The notes beneath the pieces are model-generated. The model made no database searches, had not been told where the DNA came from, and worked only from the letters and a program-made list of their open reading frames with translations. A stretch of DNA of 64,000 nucleotides from Nageia nagi. Lineage: Eukaryota; Pinophyta. This document shows positions 11,600 to 23,551 of the stretch, in pieces (positions within the stretch are counted from its first letter, which is position 1; every line of letters starts with the position of its first letter). The stretch lies in the NCBI GenBank assembly GCA_050084985.1, contig JBITNC010000001.1, forward strand, positions 49,166,001 through 49,230,000. Reading direction: 5' to 3'. Made by a program: the position numbers and the translations under genes.

Positions 11600-11990
11600 A
11601 CCTTCAATAAATTTTTATGATCATGAGGTAAAATATTGGAAGAACACATCAGGGCTTGATCCACCACTACATATTATTACTCATCTTGATGGGAAAATAT
11701 TTAAGAGGCTCTTGATTGATGAGGGATCAACTATAAATATTATTTCAACAACTACATTCCAAAATTTAAATATCCCTTTTTCATACATAAATACTTTACA
11801 ATTGAAGGCATTTAATGATGCTATTTATCCAACTAGAGGATCAATCTTTTTGCCCATTATGGTGGGCTCAAAAATAGTTCAAACTATGTTATAAGTTATT
11901 GAAGGTGAAATCACACAATATAACATTCTTTTACGTAGACCATGGATTAAGGATATATAATGTGTGCCTTCAACATATCATAATTACTTG
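11600..11990 (+). pseudogene. E2 aspartic protease
   Basis: L-D-G-K-I-F-K-R-L-L-I-D-E-G-S-T carries the active-site Asp as D-E-G-S (normally D-G-G-S or D-T-G-A). It is followed by I-N-I-I-S-T, the flap region and, after a stop at 11892, L-R-R-P-W-I-K-D-I (normally L-G-R-P-W) and a V-P-S-T-Y-H segment. The order matches E1's protease. Right after this the sequence jumps to the RH-aRH linker. Confidence 0.85.
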
Positions 11991-11999
11991 ATATTTCAT

Positions 12000-12490
12000 A
12001 GCTAATTACTTGGAAGAAGCACCTCTAGAAGATGATAAACCTCTTGTTATTGAATTTTTTGATGAACATGTTTTTTAGTAAGATGAAATTGAAATTCCAA
12101 TTGAATTAGAAAATGAATGGGATATGAGGATCTATTTTGATAGGCCTCGATGTGAACAAAGCAAAGCCACTGGTGTTGTTTTTGTTACTCACCAAGGAAT
12201 CCCTATCCCATATTATTTTAATTTATATTTCTCATGTACTAACAATAATGTTGAATATGAAGCCTTGATTCTAGCTATCAAAATTACCTTAAAATTGAAA
12301 ATAATATGAGTGAAATTCATTGGAAATTTATTATTTATAGTTAATCAAATTAAAAGTATTTTTCATTGTAAATAACCTTTGCTACAAAAATATAAGCAAT
12401 TAGTCAATAATCTATTATGTTCATTTGAAAAATATGAAATAGAAGCAGCCCCTAGATCAACTAATAGGTTTTTTGACACTATGAAATTGA
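12000..12490 (+). pseudogene. E2 RH tail and archaeal-type RNase H
   Basis: Begins with I-A-N-Y-L-E-E-A-P-L-E-D-D, the normal end of the first RNase H, so RT and most of RH have been deleted just upstream. The aRH follows: M-R-I-Y-F-D-R-P (ancestral Y-F-D-G), then S-C-T-N-N-N-V-E-Y-E-A with the catalytic Glu (open frame 12124-12309). After a frameshift come V-N-Q-I-K-S-I and a degraded 'R-F-F-D-T' corresponding to the final Asp. Its position before integrase is the classic Tat order, as in E1. Confidence 0.85.
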
Positions 12491-12619
12491 TTGGATCACT
12501 AATAACTTGAGATACTCATAATTGAAATATTCACATTAAGGTAATACAAATAACAAAATCCACTTTGGATATATATGATGAAATATACGAAGTCTTAGAT
12601 ATCATAGTAGAAGGTAAGA

Positions 12620-13257
12620 ACTTATGACATGATCAATTAGTTAAATTTTTAAGATATGGAGTCTTGCATAAAGACTTGACCAAATCACCTACAAAATCAT
12701 TTAAATTAATGGCTTCTCACTATTGCATGCTAGGTGATGTTTATATCAAAAGGGTTTCGATGGTATATTGCTTAGATTTTTAGAATGGGTGGATTCACAT
12801 ATTACGATTTAATATGCACATGATGGAATATGTGGAGGATATTTTAGTGGTTTAGATATTATAAAATGCTTAATGCACATGGGATATTATTGGCCTCCAT
12901 CAATAAAACATGACTATCATGAATATGTTAAGAAATATTTTAAATGTCAACAACATACTCATTTTTTATTCAACCATCCCAAGCCCTACAATCTATGCAA
13001 TCATTATAGCCATTTTCACGATGGGCATTAGATATCATAGGAAAAATATCTCCCACTTCATTAAGAGGTCATAATTTCATAATTATAGCTACTAAATATT
13101 TTACAAAATGGGTAGAGGCTATACCTATGATTTCCAATAAAGGTCCTAAAATAGTTGAATTCATATAGCATCACCTTATTTGCCATTTTGGTATTACTAC
13201 TCAAATTGTTACAAAAAATGGGAAGATTTTTAAAAATAAGGAAGTGTTGGTCCTATG
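12620..13257 (+). pseudogene. E2 integrase, N-terminal half
   Basis: F-L-R-Y-G-V-L-H-K-D-L and G-D-V-Y-I-K-R precede the zinc module, where A-H-D-G-I-C-G-G-Y-F and Y-F-K-C-Q-Q show His to Tyr and Cys to Tyr changes. The core starts with W-A-L-D-I-I-G-K-I-S, carrying the first catalytic Asp, and W-V-E-A-I-P. The second Asp region reads V-T-K-N-G (ancestral D-N-G). The sequence is cut at 13257 by E3 in the helix before the Y-Y-P motif. Confidence 0.9.
13253..13257. repeat. E3 target-site duplication, left copy (CTATG)
   Basis: CTATG directly before the TG of the left LTR, identical to 32159-32163 directly after the CA of the right LTR. Confidence 0.96.
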
Positions 13258-15121
13258 TGTTGATTGATATAGCATAACCTCATGGGTTTAGTCTGGTCAT
13301 GTTCTCCACTACCTGCAATGGTAGGTTCCTTGAAAGAGCAGAAAGTGGTGGGGATGTGCTTGTGTTGGTTTTCTACTCAATATTTAGTTTATAGGCTAAT
13401 TCCTATCTATATTTAAGGTTAAAAGTAATATAAAAGAATTAAAAAGATAAAGAGTTATAGAAAAGAGATAAGTAAATAAAAGCTAAAATAAGAAATGTAC
13501 AACCCAAGCATTATAGCACATGCAGCAATCCATAGCCAAGATTAAGAATAGAAAACTATCTTGCACTTGGGGTCTCACAATCATAACACATAGCCATAAT
13601 TTGAAGGAAACATTTCACACATAACATCCATAAAAACAATAAATAGCCATTTTATTGCAAGAGGGCAAAGCATTGTCTATTTGTATTATCATATATGAAT
13701 AGCTCTTATAGATTTAGGCAAATTTGTTAAAATATCTGACCTTTGTAATTTCTAAAAGCTAGCTATTTATACAACTTTCCACCCTCCTTGGGTGGTTATG
13801 TTTCATTAATATACATAATTCCTATCATTGAATGAAACAACTAAAATAGCATTATTTACATAAATGCTACAACTGTGCTAGATTACACAGTGAATAAGTA
13901 CTAATCAACATGACTATTTAGGAATTTGCAATTTCCAAATAACCATGTCCATAGAGCCATAATTCTTTTTACATGTCATTGATTGCTCCTTATTCAACCT
14001 TGTAGCTGATTGAAGATAGCATTGTAGTTGATTGAGTAATTATTTAATTGCACATTGTTGGGTACAATTTGGTACTATGCTCTATTAGTTGCTATCTACT
14101 TCTCTATGATCTTTACTATAGATGTCATTAATCAAAATAGTGGTGGTTAATATACATTATGTTAACTTGTTTCAATAATAAACTACCACTATTATGTGGA
14201 AATGAATTGATGTCAACATGTTAAAATGGCCTCGAGGGTCAAACACTTAAGATGAATTGGACCTAGGTGTTCTATCTTATGAATTACTCTCACATTTGCT
14301 TGGTAGGCTCTATGCTCTTCTTTTGGGATCTATTGATGATCTAGTTCTTTTGGGACCTATTGATTTTAGCCAAAAATCATGACATCATCTCTCAAAATCA
14401 ATGGGCTTTGTTGATGTTCTTCAAAAATCTACACCAACCATTGCTTGCTCCAAGACCTGCTGATTTTGATCAAAAATTATGACATCATATTTTATAATTA
14501 GTAGGATTTATTGATATTATTTAAAAATATGTACCTACCATGGCTTGCTCTAGGACCTACTAATTTTGATCAAAAATTATGATGTCATCTCTCAAAATTG
14601 GTAGGCTCTATTGATGTTCTTCAAAAACTAGCTCTAGATTCATGCAAGTCTTGGACACTTATGTCAACAATTCCTAGAGACCCTAAGGCAATAAATATAA
14701 CTTTTGGATTGTCTTATATATATGACTCTTAGGTATCCTTTACAATTCTCCTAGGTACCTTGAAGAATATGACATAACTCTTAGGTTCTCTCAACTCCTA
14801 GGTACTAAAGAATAAAAGAATAAAGAATGACATAACTCCCAGGTATTCTTATTCATATAATTATTAGGCACTAAGAAAATAATATGAATCCTAGGTATCT
14901 TATATACATAACTCTTGACACTCTAAGGGAAATAAATGAGAAGGGGAGGGATTAACAAGAATGAAAGAATACAAAAATTCACAACTCTTGAAGACTCTAA
15001 GAGAATAATATCCTTCTTGGGCACTCTTATATACATAACTCTTGGACATTAAAGAACAAAGAATAGATAATAAATAATAATATAATTACCTTGATTTAGA
15101 GTGTAATTTTGAAAGAATATA
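13258..15121 (-). repeat. E3 3' LTR (1864 bp)
   Basis: Full-length partner of 30296-32158; window-left end TGTTGATT, window-right end GAATATA (ancestral GAATACA). It contains the same 100-bp tandem units at 14354, 14454 and 14554. The polypurine tract should lie just right of 15121; only a weak purine-rich run is left there. Confidence 0.95.
14354..14640 (-). repeat. Three 100-bp tandem units in E3 LTR
   Basis: Units begin 'gacctattgattttagcc', 'gacctgctgattttgatc' and 'gacctactaattttgatc', exactly 100 bp apart. Each holds a palindrome-like TGACATCA/TGATGTCA box. The right-hand LTR has the same array. Tandem boxes in U3 are typical of LTR enhancers; activity is inferred. Confidence 0.85.
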
Positions 15122-15539
15122 ATATTCTAGTGGCTCTTTGGGGTCTCTACCTGCTGGAGAATAAAACCTTTTAACTACTGCTTCTAGTGGCTTGTCTAGA
15201 ATGGAACTAGTTGTGGTCTCAACTGCTACCATTAGGTCTGGTGAGAGGAATGGATGCATATTTTTATTTATATCACTTATATATTTATAATAAATTTATG
15301 ATAAGATATTTAATGCCTTAATCTTCTTTGTATTTCCTTTAAACCCTATTAGAACATTGTTCAACCTTCTAGCATGTAAAAATTTTGTAATTACCTTATG
15401 AGCCAACTCATTTATTTATTGCAAGTCTAAGATTTATTTCTTAAAAAAAGATTGTTCAAGGAACTAAATGGTATTGGATACCTAATTTATAGCACTACCC
15501 TATACATTTTTTTCTTCCTATAATTTAGGAGCCTTGATC

Positions 15540-18500
15540 TCAATCAAAGAATTAAAGAATTTATTAATGAATCCTAGCTTTATTGTGAGCTAGTGTTTAT
15601 TAATCTCCATGTTGAACACCAAATTTTGGAGTTCACAAATATCTCATATCCTCCTTTGATAAAATTATTTTGTATTGAGAGAGATCATTTCTATATCTTT
15701 TTCAATCAAGATTCTTAAATAGGCTTGCATTCTTTCTAATATTACCTTGGGTGTATCTAGAGCTAGCTTATGGAGAGCATTCTGAGCATAGAACTCTTTG
15801 ATGGCCTGTATAGTTTCTTCCTTCAGTAGATGCAAGTGTGATAGTGTTACCATTCTATCTCCCACTTGCTTCACTAAGGATTTTCTAAAATTTTTCATGA
15901 GCAATAACAAATTTGCATTATTATTAGATAGAACTTTATTTGTTGTAATTGTAGTTTGTAGCTTGGCCTCAACTTGGTTGACCTTTTGAGCATCAATGAT
16001 TATAGTTTGAGATTTGAGATCTTTTATTATTTGATTTATAGTATCTTTATTATCAAGCCTTGTAATCAATTATTTATTTTTAATCTACAACCCAACTACT
16101 ATTTTGTCTTTAAGGGTGCAATATTTCTTATACTGATCTATTTTCTTATTCAAATTTTCTATCTTGGTCTCCATTTCTTGAAGACTCTTTCTGACTATCA
16201 TTGAAGTATTTACAAAAAAATCTAGATTGGTCAAATGCTAGTGCACTCTACATATTTACATCGATTATAGCCATGGGAGTAATATCCAACTACCCTTCTT
16301 TAAAAGGCATCTATGCTATTTTAATATATCCCATCTCTATTACCTTGCTCAAAATTCTTGACTATTGCTCAAGAAGCATAGGAGATTTATTAAGAAAAAT
16401 TGCCCAATCAATGGGCTCTACAATTTTTGTAGAAAAAATTGAATTTATTTTCTCTACAAAGCTATAGGAATTAAAAAATGGGGAGTAGCAATTGAACCTA
16501 AAATAGGTGTCTCAACTTGTTGAATATGTTGTGTTTATTGAGGAGGTGTCAAATGTTGAACTTTTGATTTTGGCTCTACCTCTTCCATGACCTCATCTTT
16601 TTTCTTAGTCTTATCCATTGGGCCAGATTCTAAACTTGTCATCATCATCATCATCTCCCAATCCTCCTCCAAGTGTAACTATTGCTAATCCATTGGCTTT
16701 AGGTAAGCTTCCCTTGCCTTGTTGAATTTGGCTTTGCTTCTCTTCTAGGGTTTGTGTTTGTTCTTGTGCCTAGGATTCTTCTACAACACTAGTATCTGTA
16801 TCTTGAAGCTCTTTAGACTCTTTTGTATCAAAATTTTTTCTCTTTTACCACCATCTTTGTAACTTCTTATATTGCCTCTAAAGGTGAAGCTATAGTCATT
16901 TATGACTGTGACCTTGTTGTAGTGGAACTAGGCTTCTTTGTAGGCTTTTGTTCCTTCTCTTTGAGTTGCTATCTTTGATCCAAGGTTTGTATTTTCCTTT
17001 TCTTTTTTGGAGAAGGTTCTTGGGAAGATGTGGTAGTGTTTTAAGGGTCTTGCTCTCCCTTCTTTGGAATTTTAACCATGCTAAATGGTTGTTCTATTTG
17101 TACTGGGCTCACCCCTACAATAGTTTTTTTTTAAAAATGAGGAGGAAGGGGTTGTCCCAACTCTAGCAAAGGATCCTTGGAATACTCATCCTCCTAGTAC
17201 TTATCATATTTAAATTTTTCTAATAATTCACTCTCAATATGGTGAATTTTTGTAGTGTACTCAAATCTAAATTTTGTAAAATAATGAATTTTATTGGTAC
17301 CCCACCTAAGATTTGCTAATTAAGTGAGGACCTCTAGGTTGAGGAAAAACTCTTATCTCTTATTTTCTTAGTTTTTATACTTCCTTATTCCTTTAAGGGC
17401 TATCCAATTCTTATTCAAGGGTATAAATTCCCAATCTAAGTACATTTATACTTTTTGCTCAATTTTATTTACAAAATATTCTATATGGGGCCTACTATAG
17501 TGGATAAATGTTGGACATTTTTGGTTGACCTTATTATTTGGTTCATCTCTCTTGATGGGTCATACTTCCATGTAGCTTCCACCTTATCTAATTTGAAATT
17601 CTATATAATGAATTGGGCTATACCATCTTTACACTCTATTTTTAAAAGAGTAAAATTCTCAATATAAGTTGGTATATCTACAATAGACTTAAAGTTACCC
17701 TTATACCTATATTTGCTCTCTATGGCACAAATCTATCCTCCCATCTCTATTGAATATAACTAAGGGGTTACATATGTAGGTAATAACAAGGTCTCTAAAA
17801 TAACCCATACTTGATTATCATGATGTAGCTTCTCAAGAAGTACCAATGATCAATTTTATTTCCTCCTTGCAGCTCCCTCATTATGCTTTTATGTAGTCTA
17901 CTAGGGAGTTTTCCAATCAAAATTTTTATTGCTTTTGCATAGAACTTATCCATAAATTCATAGTAGGATCCATACAACTTAGTCAAAATTGATACCATTA
18001 GGTCAATTGGTACCAATGCAGCACTAGAACTCATTAGCTCAATTGGTAGCCCTACCTATATGAGTTTATCAAGATTATAATGGGTGAAAAGCCACTAAAG
18101 ATATGAGGATTGTCTGAAATCTAACTTCTCAATTTTAAATAGAAACCTCTTTATCTCACCAGTTATGAAAGTTGGGAAGTCATAGTAGATGTGAGCCTCT
18201 AAAATATTATAAGCCATATGCACCAAGGCTTCATTTTCTTCAATTTGGGTCTTCTTTCCTAGGATAACTACTAGTGCCTATAACACTTCTCTATCCTTTT
18301 TTCTTTCAAAAAAGGCTATCTGGTAGCGTGGTAAGAGTTTGGATTTTTTGCTATCTTGGTATCTTCCACTAATCTAGCTCAACATTTCATCTTTATTGAT
18401 ATAAAAATCATGTTTTTCCTTTTTCAAATCAATTTATTTCTTGATGTGGTAAGTCTAATCCATTGGAATAGCAAATGCTTATACTATGGAGTTAAGAGAG

Positions 18501-18893
18501 TAATCCAGTACTGCTTCAAACTTAGGATCAGATGTATCTCCTTCTTTTGTGATTTTAAACATTCCTATTTGGTAACCCTTTTAGTGATGCCTATGTTCCA
18601 AGGAGTATAAGAGCTCAAGGCAAGTAAATGACTCATAGGGCACATAATAAGCCAAGCTCTAGTCTATCATGACATCTCTTTTTGAATGAGCAAGTGACTT
18701 ATCCTTTTTAGTCACTTTAGGTGTTTTAAGCTATAGAAGAATATGACTAGGTTCAGCTCTCCATGTGTCCATATGATTAATTCTTATTGTAAGGAAAGAA
18801 GGTTAGCATTAAGTTATTCTACTTCAACTATAGAGGATGACTGAGAGGTCGCCATGATATCAACACCCTTCCTTAAACCTTTGGTTGTCATTT
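15540..18893 (-). pseudogene. E3 ORF3: long unknown post-integrase protein with C-terminal coiled coil
   Basis: Coding-like sequence on the - strand from an ATG near 18892 (M-T-T-K-G-L-R-K-G; a second ATG begins M-A-T-S-Q-S-S-S) to about 15540, i.e. up to 1,100 codons. The N-terminal two thirds holds semi-open stretches, e.g. 18034-17795 with K-L-Y-G-S-Y-Y-E-F-M-D-K-F-Y and W-Y-F-L-R-S-Y. The middle (17170-16600) is Lys/Ser/Thr/Pro-rich and probably disordered. The last third (16200-15665) has heptad-like Leu/Ile spacing and an open 134-codon run, probably a coiled coil. I see no signal peptide, convincing membrane span or known domain. It lies in the env position but shows no env features. 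Confidence 0.62.
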
Positions 18894-19640
18894 AAAAATA
18901 GTAATCTAGGTAATGCGAGGTCTTGCAACTTTTCTCTCTTTCAACACAACTTAGCTCTAAAATCTCTAAGCTCTGAATGCTCTAAAAACTTATATGCTTG
19001 AAATCAACTAAGTGTTGAACTATAGAAGATGGGGAGAATTTTATTTGTCCAAGGTTTGTAAGATTTCCATTAATGGTAATTACTTATTAAGGATTTTAAG
19101 ACCCACACATTGTACGAATTGAGCTAGCATAGGCTAGATTAGTAAGTTCAAGGTACACTAATCTTAATTTATTGTACTTGTGTGATGGTTCATGAAATCC
19201 AAAGAAATCTCTCCTTAAATGATGCTTTATTCAATGATAGCTGAGTAGTATGCTAGCATTAACTCTTGATAAAATTGAATTTAAAATTGATAGCTAAGAA
19301 GTACACCAACATAAACTCTTAATAAAGCTAAATTAAAGTCAAGCATTAATAGCTACTTACTTTTTGAAAATTATGCAATTTTTTTTCATAAATAATTACA
19401 ATATGAAATGCTTTGTGGGCACTACAATCTTACCTCATCACTTGGTAATATTTTAAATAGATCCTATTGATGGGAATAGGTAATTATTAGAAACTAATAA
19501 TATCTTACAATTTGAATGCATTATTTTGCATAGCTTGGGTGATGATATAAGGCTCGCTTTAAAGAAAATCAAATTTTTGATGTCTTCTAGGTTTTGCTCT
19601 TTCCTCATTCCATTTGAAGATAATATCACCTCATTCATAC
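18894..19640. other. E3 spacer between integrase and ORF3
   Basis: AT-rich, no motif on either strand that I can support. A short open run at 19638-19453 on the - strand is the extreme end of the integrase region, not a separate gene. Confidence 0.5.
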
Positions 19641-20600
19641 TTCACTCGAGAAGACTTTTTCTTACCAAACCACTTCTTGATGATATGCTGGTGATGCTAA
19701 AATGACTCATATGCTTTTTTTTTTATCTTTTTTTAATTATAAGAGCTGACTATATCTAGATTGTAGTGGCTCAAAGTGATGGTCTTCCATTTCTTGCAAG
19801 ATTTTTAAAGTTGGTAACTTCATGTGTATTGGTAATATAGGTCTTTCACCATATACTAATGCATATGGGGATGTCTTTATTATTGATTTTATACTAATTA
19901 TATCAACCCATAATGCAAAGTCTAATTGTGTATGCCACTATCTATGATTCCCTTCAATTGTTCTCTTGATGATCTAGGTTCTATTTTTATTAGTTGACTC
20001 AGCTAACCCATTACCTTATGGGTAATAGTTTGAAGAGAATAACTAGTACACACCATACTAAACTACAAATCTTGATCAATTACCTCTAGTAAATGTTAAG
20101 CCATTATCTAACACAATAGTCTATGGGATACCAAAATGGGTGATTATCCTTTTAATCATTTCCATCATCGCTTCTTGATCTACATTTTTGCATGGCATAG
20201 CCTCTGACCATCTAGTGAAGTGATCTATTGTAGTTAAAATAACTTTTGGCCTACTAAGAAATTTGAGTTTATCACACTAATGAAGTCCATACCCCATTGT
20301 TGAAAGGGTTCTTTGACTACCATAAGTTTGAGAGGTAATGCAGCTTGTTTTCTCTTTCCTACAAATCTTTTGCACTTATCACATTCTTAAGCAATCTTGA
20401 ATGAATCCTAAAATATAATGGGCCAATAATATCCAACTTGTAATACCTTTGCTACTATAGTTGGTCCACTATAATGTCTACCAAAAAATTTGTAATAAAA
20501 TTAATGCACTATTCTACAGGATTCATATTGAGTCACACATCTAAGTAAGGTTTGATCAAAAATTTTTCTATACAAATGCTCATCTATCATGATAAATTTA
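19640..20600 (-). pseudogene. E3 integrase
   Basis: On the - strand: a zinc module remnant (H-Y-S-G-P-T-I-V-A-K-V-L-Q-V-G-Y-Y-W-P, then C-D-K-C-K-R). The core begins Q-Q-W-G-M-D-F-I-S with the catalytic Asp. A degraded middle reads N-G-L-T-x-T and Y-S-L-Q-T (ancestral Y-x-P-Q), and the C-terminal P-Y-A-L-V-Y-G and H-H-F-E-P-L-Q follow. It ends near 19640 with a short basic W-x-x-K-V-F stretch. Stops and frameshifts are numerous. Confidence 0.82.
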
Positions 20601-20699
20601 AGAGCATGAAACTTGAATCTCCTTCTTTGAAATGTATCCAAAGCCTCAATGCATCTACCAGTTTAGAAATAAACCATGATTTGTTTAATCCAATCATTT

Positions 20700-21200
20700 T
20701 CTTGATTAAGTTGTTACTCATCCTCCATAAGAGAAATCATATGTGAAGCTTCAACTATATTTTCATAGAGAACCCTACCTATTATAAACTTGGTTGGCCT
20801 AATTTCTATGTTATATTCTATTATTTTAGTGATCCAACCATCCTTTATTTCACCTATATCTCCTTGTATAATATAATTTCTTACATCTGGATGGATATTA
20901 AATACAAAAATTCTATTATGGGAGGTATAATGCTTAAATTTTTTAAGTCCATTCATGATGGAAAATACTTGCTTTTCAATAAATGAGTACTTTTGCTAGT
21001 GTTGATGTAGTGTTTGACTATGAAAGGCAATCAAGTGTTCTTCATTATTATCATCTTTTTGTGCAAGAATTATAGCAATGCTCTTGTCTGTTCCATGTGC
21101 ATACATGATGAAATATTTTGACATATCAATATTTTTAAGCATAGGAGCTTCTATCATAGCCTTTTTTATTTATCTGAAGGTTATTTTTGCTTCATATAAC
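20700..21200 (-). pseudogene. E3 degenerate Ty3 RNase H
   Basis: Y-F-I-M-Y-A-H-G-T-D-K-S-I-A aligns with the first RNase H strand (normally Y-T-D-A-S), so the first Asp has become His. I-A-F-H-S-Q-T-L-H and Y-S-F-I-E-K-Q-V-F-S-I-M follow, then the open 80-codon stretch 20956-20714 with R-P-T-K-F-I at the tether. E3 therefore has two RNase H domains, one on each side of RT. Confidence 0.82.
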
Positions 21201-22110
21201 CAAAACAATACATCTTTATTTAGCATTTAAGTGATTGGAGATACAATTTTTAAAAAATTATTGATAAATTTTCTAACAAAATTGATCTAACCAAGAAATG
21301 ACTATAAGTTTTTCTTATTAGAGGGGAGTGGAAATGCTTCTATAGCTTTTACTTAGTCTAGATCAATTGCTAGTCCCTCTTTTGAGATAATGTGGTCAAG
21401 TAACTTTCCTTGGTTGACCATAAAAATTGATTTTTTGGGTTGATTAAAATACCAAATTTCATGCATCTTTTGAAGACTAATCTTAGATGTTCTAGATGAT
21501 CACTTCTACTTCTGGAGAAGATAGTGATATCATCTATATAGATCAATATAATCTTATTTATTAACTTTCCAAATGCATGATTTATGGCTCTTTGAAAAGT
21601 AGCTTCTACATTAGAAAGACCAAATGGCATCATTTAAAAAGCAAATGTCCCCCATTTAGTTGTAAATGCTATTTTGAATTGAATTTCATCCTTCACACAA
21701 ATTTAGTTAAATCTTTAGTAACCATCAATCATTGAAAAATAGTAAGCTTTGGCTACTGTATGCAGGATATGCTCCATAGTAGGGAGAGGATAATTATCTT
21801 TAAGAGACACTTTATTCAAATTTATAAAATCAATATAGAGTTTGATTTCTCCACTTTTTTTCTAACAAGAATTAGATTTACAACCCAAGAAGAATGCTTG
21901 TTATGATAAATAATTTTTGAATCAAGAAACTTGATTAACTCATGTTTCATAGCTTCTTCTATCTTTGGGTTGATTGGTATATATTTTTGCCTGTATGGTT
22001 TGACCTCTGGTTCAAGCTCAATCATGTGTTGGATGATATCTTTATCATATGTCTTAAGATCATCATAAGTCTAGGCAATTACTTGGAAAAACTTATGATA
22101 AATATGAGAC
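21200..22110 (-). pseudogene. E3 reverse transcriptase
   Basis: On the - strand: T-Y-D-D-L-K-T-Y-D-K-D-I-I-Q-H and L-E-P-E-V-K-P-Y-R-Q-K (open 22025-21822), H-S-S-W-V-V-N-L-I-L-V-R-K-K. A degraded fingers/palm region with several stops follows, then M-M-P-F-G-L-S-N-V-E-A-T-F-Q-R and an intact Y-I-D-D-I in the open stretch 21633-21370. Thumb motifs F-L-G and F-I-N-N-F follow. It is an ordinary Ty3 RT in all but its neighbours. Confidence 0.9.
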
Positions 22111-22479
22111 ATAGTAGAGTTTTTTATATCAAAACACTCTAAACTAATTCTTATATACTTCCTGGGTTCTAGTTTTAGCTCAACATAATTCTCCATAAGG
22201 ATGATCAAAGACTTAGCCTTTAGGACATATTATGAATCAAATAATATTTCAAAAGAGAGCAATCCTTTTGGTATAACATTATTTTTGAATTGAATGACAT
22301 TTTATTCTTGGAAGTAATCAAGTATTTTCTAAGTATGAAAAGTGTAAACCACTGCTTCATCTATGAGAAAGTGTATAATATATTTATCAAAGTTAAATAC
22401 TTGCTATAAGTTTGCAACATCAAGTACTGAAAGCTTACATTGAACTTTGACTCCAAGAGCTCCTCTTTTATAATGAGCA

Positions 22480-22850
22480 AGACTATAACATGCCCCTCTT
22501 CTAGTAAGTGCATTAGCTATTTAGTTATGCCTTCTAGGAATAGATATAAAATTGATAGCAAAAAATGACTCCAATAAATCCTACACTCTATTCCTATAGT
22601 TCTTCAGATAATGATGTTTTGAATTGATCTAATTTTTAACCTACTTTATGCCTATACATAATTGCTTTAGATAACCCTAGATAAAGGGATTTATACTTAG
22701 CAATATTGTTTGTACAAGTCCATGTGAATCAAAAGGAGAATCTTTTTTAATTCTCTTAGGAGATTTGAAGACCACTTTAGCTCCACATCCATGTCTACAT
22801 TGGGAACCATCAAAATACATTATCAATACCTCATGTTCTTTATCAATAGT
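22480..22850 (-). pseudogene. E3 archaeal-type RNase H, located between protease and RT
   Basis: On the - strand: M-Y-F-D-G-S-Q-C-R-H-G-C-G-A-K-V-V-F with the first catalytic Asp. After a one-base shift comes T-C-T-N-N-I-A-K-Y-K-S-L-Y-L-G-L (ancestral A-E-Y-E, the catalytic Glu lost). Further on is R-R-H-N-x-I-A-N-A-L near the end, where the last Asp is now Asn. The motif set equals the aRH of E1 and E2. It is continuous with protease upstream and with the pre-RT region downstream, so the position does not look like a deletion artefact. Confidence 0.88.
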
Positions 22851-23059
22851 GATTGAGATTAGTTGAACTTTCTCATATAAATAATAATTTTCTTTACAAA
22901 TATCTATGACCTAATAATTTAGATCATTTGTTGAAAGAATTTTAGTTGTTAGTAGTGATTCCCTTAGTTTGTCACTTTCAAATACCTCCACTAATTATGG
23001 ATTATTCACATAATTTTATTCATTGATCCTTTTAATATGGATAGTTTTGGTACCTTCAT

Positions 23060-23470
23060 TCATAATCTTTACCTATTTGGTTTGGAAAGGAAGTAGAAGA
23101 TTACTATAGTCTAAGGCTAGGTATCCTCCCAATTTATTAGTAAATTCTTTGGAAAGACATATTTTGAATAGAGGTGAAAGATCAACTACAATAATATCTT
23201 GGATAACACAAATATTAGAGAAGGAATTCAAGGTTATTTGAACTCCTTCAACATGACCAACTACATCTACTGAGGAAGAATCTAATTGTATGACACTATC
23301 AATACATATTGTAATGTACAACTTCATTTCATTTGCAATAGCTTTAGGGATAACAGTTATTGTAGCTCAGTATTAATCATACAATTGTTCACTACCCAAC
23401 CTTCTAATCTCAGATATAAATAGAAAGGTGGGGTTCTTGTTATACATATTAGAGCTAGAGGGAAAAATTA
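23060..23470 (-). pseudogene. E3 aspartic protease
   Basis: Starts P-P-F-Y-L-Y-L-R-L and V-N-N-C-M-I-N-T, where the active-site Asp appears replaced by Asn. After a frameshift come V-I-P-K-A-I-A and an open 84-codon run (23327-23073) with V-D-L-S-P-L-F-K-I-C-L-S-K-E-F and L-G-G-Y-L-A-L-D-Y-S. This tail resembles retrotransposon protease tails of the 'fgmlLSR-w--klgG-lqmDlSya' type. Confidence 0.75.
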
Positions 23471-23551
23471 AAATATAGCATAGATAGGATTCTTTTCATT
23501 TGACCTCTTTTTACTATTTCTTAACTTCAAAGCTTCTTGCAAAAGATCTAA

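Noticed and set aside
15798-17667. + strand ORFs in the E3 post-integrase region
   Set aside because: Antisense to ORF3, whose - strand reading shows coiled-coil periodicity and continuous coding character.
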